Shown piece by piece: positions 1 to 7,938 of a DNA stretch of 64,000 nucleotides. The notes under the pieces are model-generated. The model was given only the letters and a program-made list of their open reading frames with translations, did not search any database and was not told where the DNA came from. Position 1 is the stretch's first letter, and each line of letters begins with the position of its first letter. Both the position numbers and the translations under genes were made by a program. The stretch is from Bacillota bacterium (GTDB lineage Bacteria > Bacillota > Dethiobacteria > DTU022): positions 1 through 64,000 of the forward strand of contig JAWSUE010000008.1 in the NCBI GenBank assembly GCA_033549065.1, read 5' to 3'.

Positions 1-231
1 ACCCTTTTCCGAGATATCGTCCCGAAGGGAAACTCCTTCGACCATTTTACGCAGGATAATGTGAATTTGATTTTTTCACACGTCAACAGCGTTAAGCGCA
101 AGAGTTTAGGTGGCAAAACCCCGTATGAGCTGTTCGCATTTACATACGGGGCTGAGATTGCCACCCTGCTAGGCATTACTCCTGTTTCGGCAGATAAAGT
201 AAACCAATCGCCTAGCTTGCTTAAAAAATAA
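1..231 (+). CDS. IS30-type transposase, C-terminal end (cut by window edge)
   Basis: An open frame runs from the first base to a TAA at 229-231, giving 76 residues. The piece contains a run of the type NSVKRKSLGGKTPYELF, followed by a short tail ending SLLKK; this matches the end of the DDE domain and the tail of IS30-family transposases of clostridia. The catalytic residues and the start lie outside the window, so it cannot be judged whether the copy is intact. The next 226 bases to the following gene hold no recognisable gene. They probably include the right end of the element, but I could not identify an inverted repeat without its partner. Confidence 0.75.
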   Translation, partial: TLFRDIVPKGNSFDHFTQDNVNLIFSHVNSVKRKSLGGKTPYELFAFTYGAEIATLLGITPVSADKVNQSPSLLKK

Positions 232-457
232 CTCAAACCACGATAAAATACAAGGAAGATTTCCCATTCTAAGTTCCCGATAAGTTGAAGTTAGTCTGAA
301 ACGCCAGCGGTTCAGGCTTGTTTGCCTTGCCATTGTTTAATAACTCTTAGCCATTTTAACGCCATTTTTAACCTTTGACGATTGCTTGCTGAATTTTTCT
401 CATACTTAAATCCGTTGATTTTTCAGGGTTATCGCAACACGCTTCCCACTGTAGAAC

Positions 458-1048
458 TTACTTTGGGAATTTACGTTCCTGCAGAAATGCCCATCCCCGG
501 CCGTCCCATATAAAGACCGCCAGAATTGACCATTCACTGTAAGGCGGCCCAAATAGAACCCCGGCCATGGTGTCGTCAAGGTAATCTATGGCATAAACAA
601 TAATATTATCTTCCTGAAGATCGTAAGTTTCAAAAAATCTTTCAACATTATTTAACTCTTCTGTATGCAGCAAAATAACCTGCGGATCGCCCGTCCGGTT
701 GATCAGCCACCTGTGCAGCACCGGTTCAATCACTGCCAGGTTGGGCGGTTCCTTCTCACTTTCCGGCAAAGACTCCGACTCAGCATCCGTTTCTTCAGCC
801 TCTTCCGGATCAGATATTTCCACTTCTCCCTCATCAGCTCTATCTACTTCTTCCTCACCATTAACAACGGAAGGTATTTCAATTTCGGGATCCTGTCGCG
901 AACCCAGTGTTACGATTATAGCGCCCATTATAACTACCGACACAACAATGATCAAAACCGGTAGAAGCCAACCGGCTTTCTCCTTCGGATCGTAATCCAG
1001 CTCGCTGAATTCATCCTCCAGTGAGATCTTCTCCTTGGAGTCGGACAC
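458..1048 (-). CDS. Membrane-anchored hypothetical protein
   Basis: I do not recognise this protein. It has a short acidic cytoplasmic N-terminus (about 30 residues), one strong transmembrane helix (LLPVLIIVVSVVIMGAIIV), a Glu/Asp-rich extracellular linker, and a compact C-terminal part of about 85 residues rich in aromatic residues. The likely start is the GTG at 1048, because GGAGGTG lies 6 bases upstream; the upstream ATG would place the Shine-Dalgarno sequence inside the gene. It stands alone, reading away from the surface-protein cluster and next to a cyclase. It may be a sensor or anchor, but no function can be assigned. Confidence 0.7.
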   Translation of the reverse strand: MSDSKEKISLEDEFSELDYDPKEKAGWLLPVLIIVVSVVIMGAIIVTLGSRQDPEIEIPSVVNGEEEVDRADEGEVEISDPEEAEETDAESESLPESEKEPPNLAVIEPVLHRWLINRTGDPQVILLHTEELNNVERFFETYDLQEDNIIVYAIDYLDDTMAGVLFGPPYSEWSILAVFIWDGRGWAFLQERKFPK

Positions 1049-1100
1049 AATCATCACCTCCATCCAGGGATCAGCATATTAAACAGCTTATTAAACAGCT

Positions 1101-1718
1101 CTAATGATCTGTGTCAACTATTACCCGGGCGGGGATAGCATCGGTTTCGCTGATCTTCAACGGAAAACAGTAAACCTTAAAGATTTTACCCCTTACCCGG
1201 TCAAGGTTAACCAGATTTTCAATAACATAGATCTTGTTTCCCGACAGGTAGCGGTCACAATCTCCATGCTTCCTGCCCCTGCCGAGGCCCAGGGCATCGA
1301 TCCCCACCATATTGATCTCTTTTTCCACTAGCCACTCCAATATTTCCCGGGAAATTTCGGGGTGTATCTTGTAGCGTTCACTGTTAATATAGCGGTCCCA
1401 CCCGGTTTTAAAGAAAACAAAGTCACCCTTTTCGACTGTAATGCTATGGTCAAGGTCTTCCAGAACTATTTCCCGATCGACTATACTAGAGACATCAAAA
1501 AGTATACCCCGGCCGATAAACCGTGCGGGTTCAATCCTGTTATTCTTGTCGACCATATCGATATGAGTTCCCATGTGAAGGGGCATGGAAACCGTAACAG
1601 TGTTATATTTCCCATCCTCATCCTCATGAAAAAACTCCTCTGTCCTGATTTTTACCGGTGGTGATCCAGGTCTGAAGACCATTCCATCGGTGATTTCCAG
1701 GCTGACATCGATTAGCAT
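1101..1718 (-). CDS. Cyclase/kynurenine-formamidase-like metal hydrolase
   Basis: This 205-residue protein belongs to the cyclase family (PF04199), which includes kynurenine formamidase and isatin hydrolase. The metal-binding motif HxGTHxD is seen as HMGTHID about a quarter of the way in, and the conserved FFKTGWD stretch follows. The second His/Glu set is less clear: the region GIDALGLGRGRKHGDCD is present where the family has a conserved GID. The start at 1718 is supported by GGGGAG nine bases upstream. The family cleaves amide or ester bonds in small ring compounds. The true substrate is unknown and there are no tryptophan-degradation genes nearby. Confidence 0.8.
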   Translation of the reverse strand: MLIDVSLEITDGMVFRPGSPPVKIRTEEFFHEDEDGKYNTVTVSMPLHMGTHIDMVDKNNRIEPARFIGRGILFDVSSIVDREIVLEDLDHSITVEKGDFVFFKTGWDRYINSERYKIHPEISREILEWLVEKEINMVGIDALGLGRGRKHGDCDRYLSGNKIYVIENLVNLDRVRGKIFKVYCFPLKISETDAIPARVIVDTDH

Positions 1719-1743
1719 ACAAACCAGCTCCCCAAATGAACTC

Positions 1744-2592
1744 CTAAGCTTTCAACAGCAGCACCGGGCAGGCAGACTGCCTGACTATATGGTCGGCATT
1801 ACTGCCAATGACCAGCTCATCCACCATGCTCCTGCCTCGTCTTGATATGGCCAGGATAGATATATCATCCCTTTTCGACGCTTCAATGATGTGCTCGGAG
1901 GCAACACCGATGACCACTTCGATATTAACTTCAAAGCCTTTGGATTCAAACTCACTTTTCCACTCTTCAAGCCTGGCCATGGCTTTTTCGGTATTAGCCT
2001 TAAGCTGTTGTTCGGTATAGCCTTCGTCGATCACATTGAATAAAACCAACCGTTCGAAAATACCCGGCTGGTCAAGAAATGTGTCGAAAATATGCAGAGA
2101 ACTGCGCGAGAAATCGGTGGCCAGCAGAGCTGTTGCCGGTTTGCCCTCCTGAAAAACAGGGATCCGCATCAATCTGCCTTCTTCACGAGCATACTTTTCT
2201 ACAAGTACAGAAATTTTAGTTCCACGAATAACTTCGGTCACAGTGCTCCCCAGAAATAGCCTGCGAACCAGGCTGCCTTCCCCCAGAGAGCCGATCAAAA
2301 TAAGATCGGCCTTTTCTTCAGTAGCCACAAGCTTTATTTCTTCGGAAGGCTTACCGATGGGCTGTAATATTTTTACCTCCACACCGAGAGCATTAATTTC
2401 ACTCTTCTTATCTTCAATATTCTGTAAAAATTTTTCCCGGCGGATGCTCAAGCCGATACCCGCAGTCTCAGTCCTGATTACATGGACTATGATCAGTTCT
2501 TTCATCCCCAGTTTCAACAGATCATCCATACCATTCAGCAGTTCCATCGACGGTCCGGAAGCGTCCACGGCAACGATAACTTTTCTAAACAA
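1744..2592 (-). CDS. Universal stress protein with two tandem UspA domains
   Basis: Two UspA folds lie in one chain. The first begins with the strand KVIVAVDAS and ends with an ATP-type loop (GSLGEGSLVRRLFLGSTV); the second begins ATALLATDFS and ends with SRRGRSMVDELVIGSNADHIV followed by CPVLLLKA. Both halves keep the G-x2-G-x9-G(S/T) nucleotide-binding pattern. Tandem Usp proteins are usually cytoplasmic stress or energy sensors. The start is probably the TTG at 2592, as GGGGAGG lies eight bases upstream; an upstream start would swallow that site. The gene precedes the cyclase gene by 25 bases and may be cotranscribed with it. Confidence 0.88.
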   Translation of the reverse strand: MFRKVIVAVDASGPSMELLNGMDDLLKLGMKELIIVHVIRTETAGIGLSIRREKFLQNIEDKKSEINALGVEVKILQPIGKPSEEIKLVATEEKADLILIGSLGEGSLVRRLFLGSTVTEVIRGTKISVLVEKYAREEGRLMRIPVFQEGKPATALLATDFSRSSLHIFDTFLDQPGIFERLVLFNVIDEGYTEQQLKANTEKAMARLEEWKSEFESKGFEVNIEVVIGVASEHIIEASKRDDISILAISRRGRSMVDELVIGSNADHIVRQSACPVLLLKA

Positions 2593-2691
2593 TAAAATAC
2601 CCTCCCCGTTCAAAACTTAAATTTTCTATTGGTCTCATATTCGCTCTTAAAACATTAAAACCTTTGCCCCACCCTTACCCTGAAACAACTT

Positions 2692-3114
2692 TCATCTGTT
2701 TCCAACCCGAAAGACCCAGAACCGGTTCAGGGAAAAATTAACCACCATGGCAAAAAAGGTAGCGATAATTTTGCTGATCAAAGTGCTCAAACCTGCCTGT
2801 TCCCGCCCCAGGAAAAGAACAACCAGGGAAACTCCGAGTGAAATGATATTGACTAACACAAATTTAGTAAACTCTGCAACATGGGGTTTATGTTTCGCCT
2901 GAAAAGTCCAGTAGCGGTTCCATAAATAGCTGTGGCAGGTTGCCGTAGCATAGGCGATAACCTGGGCGGTTAGATAATAGACACCTGCTGCATAGTAGAG
3001 AAGAGAAAACACGCCGAAGTCTACCAGCGTATTTAAACCCCCGACTATCCCGAACTTTCCCATCTGCCACAAGTCATGACGGTATTTGTTGAACAAAACT
3101 TTAAGTGATCCCAT
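2692..3114 (-). CDS. GtrA-family membrane protein (polyprenyl-phosphate sugar flippase type)
   Basis: About 140 residues with four predicted transmembrane helices and the GtrA signature KFGIVGGLNTLVDFGVFSLL near the N-terminus, plus SLNRFWVFR near the C-terminus. GtrA proteins are thought to flip polyprenyl-phosphate-linked sugars made by a partner GtrB-type glycosyltransferase. The gene overlaps the end of that partner gene (stop at 3101-3103), so translational coupling is likely. Two adjacent ATGs at 3117 and 3114 are possible starts; a longer frame to 3198 exists but lies inside the glycosyltransferase gene and is unlikely. Confidence 0.88.
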   Translation of the reverse strand: MGSLKVLFNKYRHDLWQMGKFGIVGGLNTLVDFGVFSLLYYAAGVYYLTAQVIAYATATCHSYLWNRYWTFQAKHKPHVAEFTKFVLVNIISLGVSLVVLFLGREQAGLSTLISKIIATFFAMVVNFSLNRFWVFRVGNR

Positions 3115-4054
3115 CATCTCCAAACCCTTCGGTAAATTCAATGATATAAAGCGGACGATTCTTGGTTTCTTCAAATATACGACCCAGATACTCGCCAAGG
3201 ATCCCGAGCATGATCAGGATAACCCCGTTGAAGAATAAATTAATAACCACGATGGAAGCCCAGCCGGGCACTGCAGTGGGGTCGCCAATCCGCTGGACAA
3301 TAACCACTATTAAATAGACAAAGCTGGCAAAAGATAAGATAAAGCCCACATAGGTAGCAAGTTTAAGAGGCTTGTAGGAAAAAGAGGTAACTGCATCCCA
3401 GGCCAGGGCGAGCAGTTTACTGAATGAATACTTGGTTTCACCGGCCCAGCGCTCATCCCGGACATATTCAACAGCAGTAGTTTTAAAGCCAACCCAGCTG
3501 ACCATGCCCCTGATAAAACGGTTTTTCTCGGGCATCTGTCTCATCGCCCGGCAAACCTGCCGGTCGATCAACCTGAAATCGCCTGTATCCATGGGAATCG
3601 ATATTGAACTGAGGGCATTTAGCAACCTATAGAATATACTGGCTGTAGCCCTTTTAAATATATTTTCTCCCTTCCGTACTTTTCTTTTACCGTAGACGAC
3701 TTTGTACCCTTCACGCCATTTATCAATCATCTCCAGAATAACTTCGGGAGGGTCCTGCAGATCGGCATCGATGATCACTATCGCTTCCCCACCTGCCCTG
3801 GAAAGACCGGCCGAGGTGGCTGCCTCATGCCCAAAATTTCTTGAAAACCCGATAAGCCTGGCATGGGGATCATTTTTACAAAGACCGCAGATAATTTCCC
3901 GTGAGCGATCCCGGCTGCCGTCGTCGACAAAAATCAGCTCATATGCTTCACCGGTTTTCTCCATCACTTCGCTCAAGCGCCGGTGTGTCTCTTCAATCAC
4001 TTCTTCTTCGTTGAATAAAGGTACAATTACCGAATATACAACCTGTACAGTCAT
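3101..4054 (-). CDS. Family 2 glycosyltransferase, polyprenyl-phosphate type (GtrB/DPM1-like)
   Basis: This protein has a GT-A catalytic domain in its first ~220 residues (SVIVPLFNEEEVI at the start, the metal-binding DADLQDPP motif, then the RDERWAGETKYS acceptor region) and two C-terminal transmembrane helices. Proteins of this build move a sugar from a nucleotide donor to undecaprenyl or dolichyl phosphate on the inner face of the membrane. The start at the ATG 4054 has GAGGAGG six bases upstream; the TTG two codons earlier is less likely. With the overlapping GtrA gene and the GT-C proteins to the right it forms a glycan donor-supply module. Confidence 0.92.
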   Translation of the reverse strand: MTVQVVYSVIVPLFNEEEVIEETHRRLSEVMEKTGEAYELIFVDDGSRDRSREIICGLCKNDPHARLIGFSRNFGHEAATSAGLSRAGGEAIVIIDADLQDPPEVILEMIDKWREGYKVVYGKRKVRKGENIFKRATASIFYRLLNALSSISIPMDTGDFRLIDRQVCRAMRQMPEKNRFIRGMVSWVGFKTTAVEYVRDERWAGETKYSFSKLLALAWDAVTSFSYKPLKLATYVGFILSFASFVYLIVVIVQRIGDPTAVPGWASIVVINLFFNGVILIMLGILGEYLGRIFEETKNRPLYIIEFTEGFGDDGIT

Positions 4055-4140
4055 ATCCAACCTCCTCTTAGTGACGGCTACTTTGCAACAGGAAGTGCCT
4101 GGTTATAATTTCGCTTTATCGATAAATAAAACCTACCGGC

Positions 4141-5931
4141 TCAATGAAAAACCCAGCCCGGAAACCAGCGCAGGTACGTTTCTACATAAGCTCTTTCAAC
4201 AATCATTCCCGACAAGATCGGATAGAAAAGAACAAACAGAATCAAGGTTATGATGGCAAAAAAGATGACCAGTTCTTTGCCAAATGCCCAACGCTTCCTT
4301 ACTTCCCCCAACACATAGACAAGCCCGAAGATTAGAAAAGGAACCGTTGCAAAGTAATGGTAGATAAAAGTCAGGCGGGGAATGATCACCCAGGGAATAT
4401 ACTGCGAAAATATGGCGATGAGAACAAATATTAGTTTGCGATCTCTTAATTTGAATGCATCGTAGATTACCAGGAAAAAAGCGATAAAGCCACCCCACCA
4501 TACTGCCGGGTTGCCAAATGAGACTATACTGGAGATGAATCCGGCGGGCAGTTCCTTGCCCTGGTAAATCCAGATCGGTTTCAGCATAAGCGGCCATTCA
4601 TACCATGGTGAGGAAAAGGGGTGGGTTGCCTCCAGAAAACGGTGATAATTAAACATGTGGGTCTGATACCTGAGCACATCGGCAAAACCATGATCCGGAA
4701 TCAACATCACCGGAATATAGGAGAGGATATATACCACCAGTGGTACAATAATGAAAAAAATAAAAGCAGCCACCACTGTCACCATTATCCGGTTGCGGTT
4801 CGTTAAAAACCTTTCCACCAAACGGTCAGCGTGATCATTCTCCCCCAAGTCACCGATTACTGCTGATTCAGCCCTGGCCTTTCTGAATCTTACTCTATTT
4901 TCCCAAAGCGCCCAGAAAAATATGACAGCCAGGCCCAGGCCTGAGTAAACACCGTTCAGTTTTGATGCTCCGGCCAAACCGAAAAATAACCCGGAGAAAA
5001 ACAGCGGTATATATAGCGAACGCAAGTCTGCAGTGAAAAAGTCACGCGAGATAAATTCATACATAAAATAGTAGGACAGCAAGATAAATAGAACCATGAA
5101 CCCTTCGAGCGTGGCAAAACGGGTATGGGCAAAATGCATGAAGTCAAAGGTTAGCAAGAAAGCCGCCAGAAATGCGCATTCGGTTTTCCCGAACAGGCGC
5201 TTTCCAAATATATAGATTACAGGGATCATTGCAATCCCGGATAATACATTGATAATTCGCCAGCCGAATGGGTTCATGCCGAAGATCACGATGCCGAGAC
5301 TGATCAGCAGCTTGGCCAGGGGCGGTTGAACAGAATCATAGGGCACCAACCTGTTTAAGTGCTCGAAAGCTGTGCGGCCAAAATAGATTTCATCAAAGTA
5401 CATCCCGGTCATAAACGAAGGCCTGTCAGGAATCAGGTTCTGTTCATCAAAGAGATCAGTAGGGCTCCCTATTCCTTCAGGGTTAAGTTCCTCATCCAGT
5501 ATGGCTTCAATATATAAAGGTTGGATCGAACCTTTCCGGTAGAAAGCCAGCTCATTAAGCATGCCTCCAGGCTTCAGCACGGTGAGTCTCGCATACCGTC
5601 CCAACCGCGCAATATCCATAAAATGCCAGTTATAGTTAGTCCCTTTACTGAAAACCAAATCACCGGTATGCTCCAAGAGTTCATTAATAAATTCTAGCTG
5701 GTACTCCCCATCATCTATTCCGGAATAGAAGGCAATCTTCGATATTTCACGTTCACGGCCAAAATCGACCACAAAGGTGTCGCCCGTTTCTGCCGGTATC
5801 CAGTATGATTCCGGGACTTCCCGTGAACCGAGGTTAATAAGTGACAGGGGTATATAGACTGCCAGCAGCAAGGCGATAAGCAGCCAATCTTTTACGGTCA
5901 TATACTTTTTTTCATCAGGAGGGTTTATCAT
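4141..5931 (-). CDS. PMT-like GT-C glycosyltransferase with a lumenal insert domain
   Basis: A 596-residue polytopic protein of the dolichyl-phosphate-mannose protein mannosyltransferase (GT39) type. After transmembrane helix 1 (residues ~14-33) a beta-rich insert of about 100 residues (TFVVDFGREREISKIAFYSG) resembles a discoidin/F5-8C carbohydrate-binding fold. The PMT core follows, with MTGMYFDEIYFGRTAFEH (an acidic pair as in PMT loop 1) and PYDSVQPPLAKLLI. Then come multiple helices and a PMT_4TMC-like C-terminus. It should transfer a lipid-linked hexose to Ser/Thr of secreted proteins. It lies beside gtrA/gtrB-type genes and just upstream of surface proteins with Pro/Thr-rich linkers, which are plausible acceptors. 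Confidence 0.85.
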   Translation of the reverse strand: MINPPDEKKYMTVKDWLLIALLLAVYIPLSLINLGSREVPESYWIPAETGDTFVVDFGREREISKIAFYSGIDDGEYQLEFINELLEHTGDLVFSKGTNYNWHFMDIARLGRYARLTVLKPGGMLNELAFYRKGSIQPLYIEAILDEELNPEGIGSPTDLFDEQNLIPDRPSFMTGMYFDEIYFGRTAFEHLNRLVPYDSVQPPLAKLLISLGIVIFGMNPFGWRIINVLSGIAMIPVIYIFGKRLFGKTECAFLAAFLLTFDFMHFAHTRFATLEGFMVLFILLSYYFMYEFISRDFFTADLRSLYIPLFFSGLFFGLAGASKLNGVYSGLGLAVIFFWALWENRVRFRKARAESAVIGDLGENDHADRLVERFLTNRNRIMVTVVAAFIFFIIVPLVVYILSYIPVMLIPDHGFADVLRYQTHMFNYHRFLEATHPFSSPWYEWPLMLKPIWIYQGKELPAGFISSIVSFGNPAVWWGGFIAFFLVIYDAFKLRDRKLIFVLIAIFSQYIPWVIIPRLTFIYHYFATVPFLIFGLVYVLGEVRKRWAFGKELVIFFAIITLILFVLFYPILSGMIVERAYVETYLRWFPGWVFH

Positions 5932-5954
5932 AACTATAGAAGCTCCCAGCTTGA

Positions 5955-7883
5955 TTATTTCTGCCTGAGCAGCAGTTCCTTGGCCTCGAGAGAAACAGCA
6001 CAGAGAAGATAATCGCCGCTTTCATATACCAACGGATACTGCCGGGCGATTTCCATCCAGGTTGATTCATACCTGTTCCTTTCATCGGGGCCGAACAGTA
6101 CATAGTCGATCCCATTTTCCCTGGCCAGTAGAGCAAACTGCTCCGGGTTGTTAAACATCGTATTAACTATTCCCTTGCGTTCCGAATAATCGATACCCTG
6201 GCTCCACAGCCATCCATCATATCCGCAAAATATTGTCCTCCCGGCCAGGGAAGCAAGCGCATTATTATGATTGTCTGCTGTGAGATATATACTATCTTCC
6301 GGCAAATTATCTTTTACATAGTCTGCCAGCTCAACCTGATCCCGGGAAAAAAGGAGCGCCGGTGAAAGCTGCACTTCTCTCAGCAGGCTGAGCGCACCGG
6401 AAAATATCACCAGAAAGATAACCATGCCGAAAATATATGCGCTCGCAGGCCGCTCACGATATATATAATAAATAATTTTCAGATAATCTGCTACTATAAA
6501 TACTGTTAAGAGATACCAGATGAAAAATATCTTTATATTATCCCAGACCCAGGGCTGGAAAGCAAAAAATTCGGCAGTGATAAAGAGAATAACTGCCGGT
6601 AGATATAAATAGAGTTTTTCCCTTCTCCCTCTAATCAAGGCCACTACAGCCAGAATGAAGATCACGCCTACATTTTTAATCCAGAACCAGGGCCATAAAT
6701 CACCCCGTTCATTCCAGCCACCAATAAACCTTAAAAATCCCGGACTCCCGGCCTGGGGAAAGGTCCAGATGAGAAGCTGGGGCAGGGCAAGAATAATTAA
6801 AGGCAGAGCCAGGTATAGCCACCGAAGAAAGAGAGCTTTTTTATCGGCTGCCCGGATAAGGGCAAGGATAAACCAGCAAAAGCCGATCACGATGAAGGCA
6901 AGAAAAGAATGCGTGTGGACCAGTGGCAAAAGGCCGCCGATAATTCCCGACAGCAAAAGATATCTCTTCTCTCCGGTTTTATAAGCACGGTAAAGCAAAA
7001 AGAGAGCGAAGAAAAGCACAGCCCAGCCTGCCAGGGTTGTTCTCTGCGGCAGCAGCAGATCACAAACAACATTTGACCAGACCAGGTTCTGCTCCACCCA
7101 GTTGGTCGGCGACATGAAAAGATTTCCACTGAGCGCATCAATTCTTCCCGGACCGGCCCATAGCCTGGCCAACAGGAAAAATGCACCCAACCCCCCGTTA
7201 ATAAAGAAAAAAAACGCTGATAGAACTACCGAAAATCCTGACATCAGGATCTCCCGCGCCAGGCGGAAAAACCAGTAAAACAAGGCAAAAGCAAATATAA
7301 ATGAGGTAATCAGGACCGACCAGCGCAGACTGAAGCCTAAGAGATAAAGTGAAGATGAAAGCAGGTTTGTCAGAAAGGGATAACCAAGATGAGCTCCGGC
7401 AAATATTGTATAAACAGGAGGAAAACCACCCTGTTCAGCCAAACCGGTAATCATGGCCAGGTGAAAGGGCAGGTCTCCATAAAGATTACCCCTGGTATAA
7501 ACTGACCCATCCGGCGCCATATTAAAGTGAGAGGCCAGCATGGCACAGAAGAAGATGGTAAAAGTCAAGATGAGACCAATTTCAAAAATGCTTAACTCCG
7601 TATTTGCTTCATAATTTTCTTCTTTAAGATTATTGTCCCGATGGTTCCTGTAAAGCAAATAAACCGAAAATGTCAACATGCCGGTCAGAAACCATCCCAG
7701 GTAATGCGCCGCGGGGGAAAAACCAAAAATAAATGCGCCGGGTACAGGTGACCACATGGCGCATAAGAGTCCGAAAAGAAGTCCGGAACTAAATTGTTTC
7801 AGGTTAACCCTGCCGGGAAATATCTTTTGGCTGATTAGAAATCCGCAACCAAGGTGAAAAATCAGGTGAATTATTCCCGGCAT
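5955..7883 (-). CDS. Large GT-C-like polytopic membrane protein
   Basis: About 642 residues with at least twelve hydrophobic segments and a soluble C-terminal part of about 130 residues (LADYVKDNLPEDSIYLTADNH, then ENGIDYVLFGPDERNRYES). This architecture, with a long exoplasmic C-terminal domain that refers to residue-level 'death/next-day' motifs of membrane glycosyltransferases, is typical of uncharacterised GT-C enzymes next to PMT genes. The first exoplasmic loop carries acidic residues (NMAPDGSVYTRGNLYGDLPF), as expected for a GT-C active site. The ATG at 7883 is preceded by GGGAG at seven bases. The exact sugar and acceptor are unknown; it reads in the same direction as the PMT gene, 23 bases upstream of it. 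Confidence 0.72.
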   Translation of the reverse strand: MPGIIHLIFHLGCGFLISQKIFPGRVNLKQFSSGLLFGLLCAMWSPVPGAFIFGFSPAAHYLGWFLTGMLTFSVYLLYRNHRDNNLKEENYEANTELSIFEIGLILTFTIFFCAMLASHFNMAPDGSVYTRGNLYGDLPFHLAMITGLAEQGGFPPVYTIFAGAHLGYPFLTNLLSSSLYLLGFSLRWSVLITSFIFAFALFYWFFRLAREILMSGFSVVLSAFFFFINGGLGAFFLLARLWAGPGRIDALSGNLFMSPTNWVEQNLVWSNVVCDLLLPQRTTLAGWAVLFFALFLLYRAYKTGEKRYLLLSGIIGGLLPLVHTHSFLAFIVIGFCWFILALIRAADKKALFLRWLYLALPLIILALPQLLIWTFPQAGSPGFLRFIGGWNERGDLWPWFWIKNVGVIFILAVVALIRGRREKLYLYLPAVILFITAEFFAFQPWVWDNIKIFFIWYLLTVFIVADYLKIIYYIYRERPASAYIFGMVIFLVIFSGALSLLREVQLSPALLFSRDQVELADYVKDNLPEDSIYLTADNHNNALASLAGRTIFCGYDGWLWSQGIDYSERKGIVNTMFNNPEQFALLARENGIDYVLFGPDERNRYESTWMEIARQYPLVYESGDYLLCAVSLEAKELLLRQK

Positions 7884-7938
7884 CAATAATCTCCCTCTAG
7901 ATCAACAAACCTTCTCTGTATCTTCAATAGTTAGCAAA

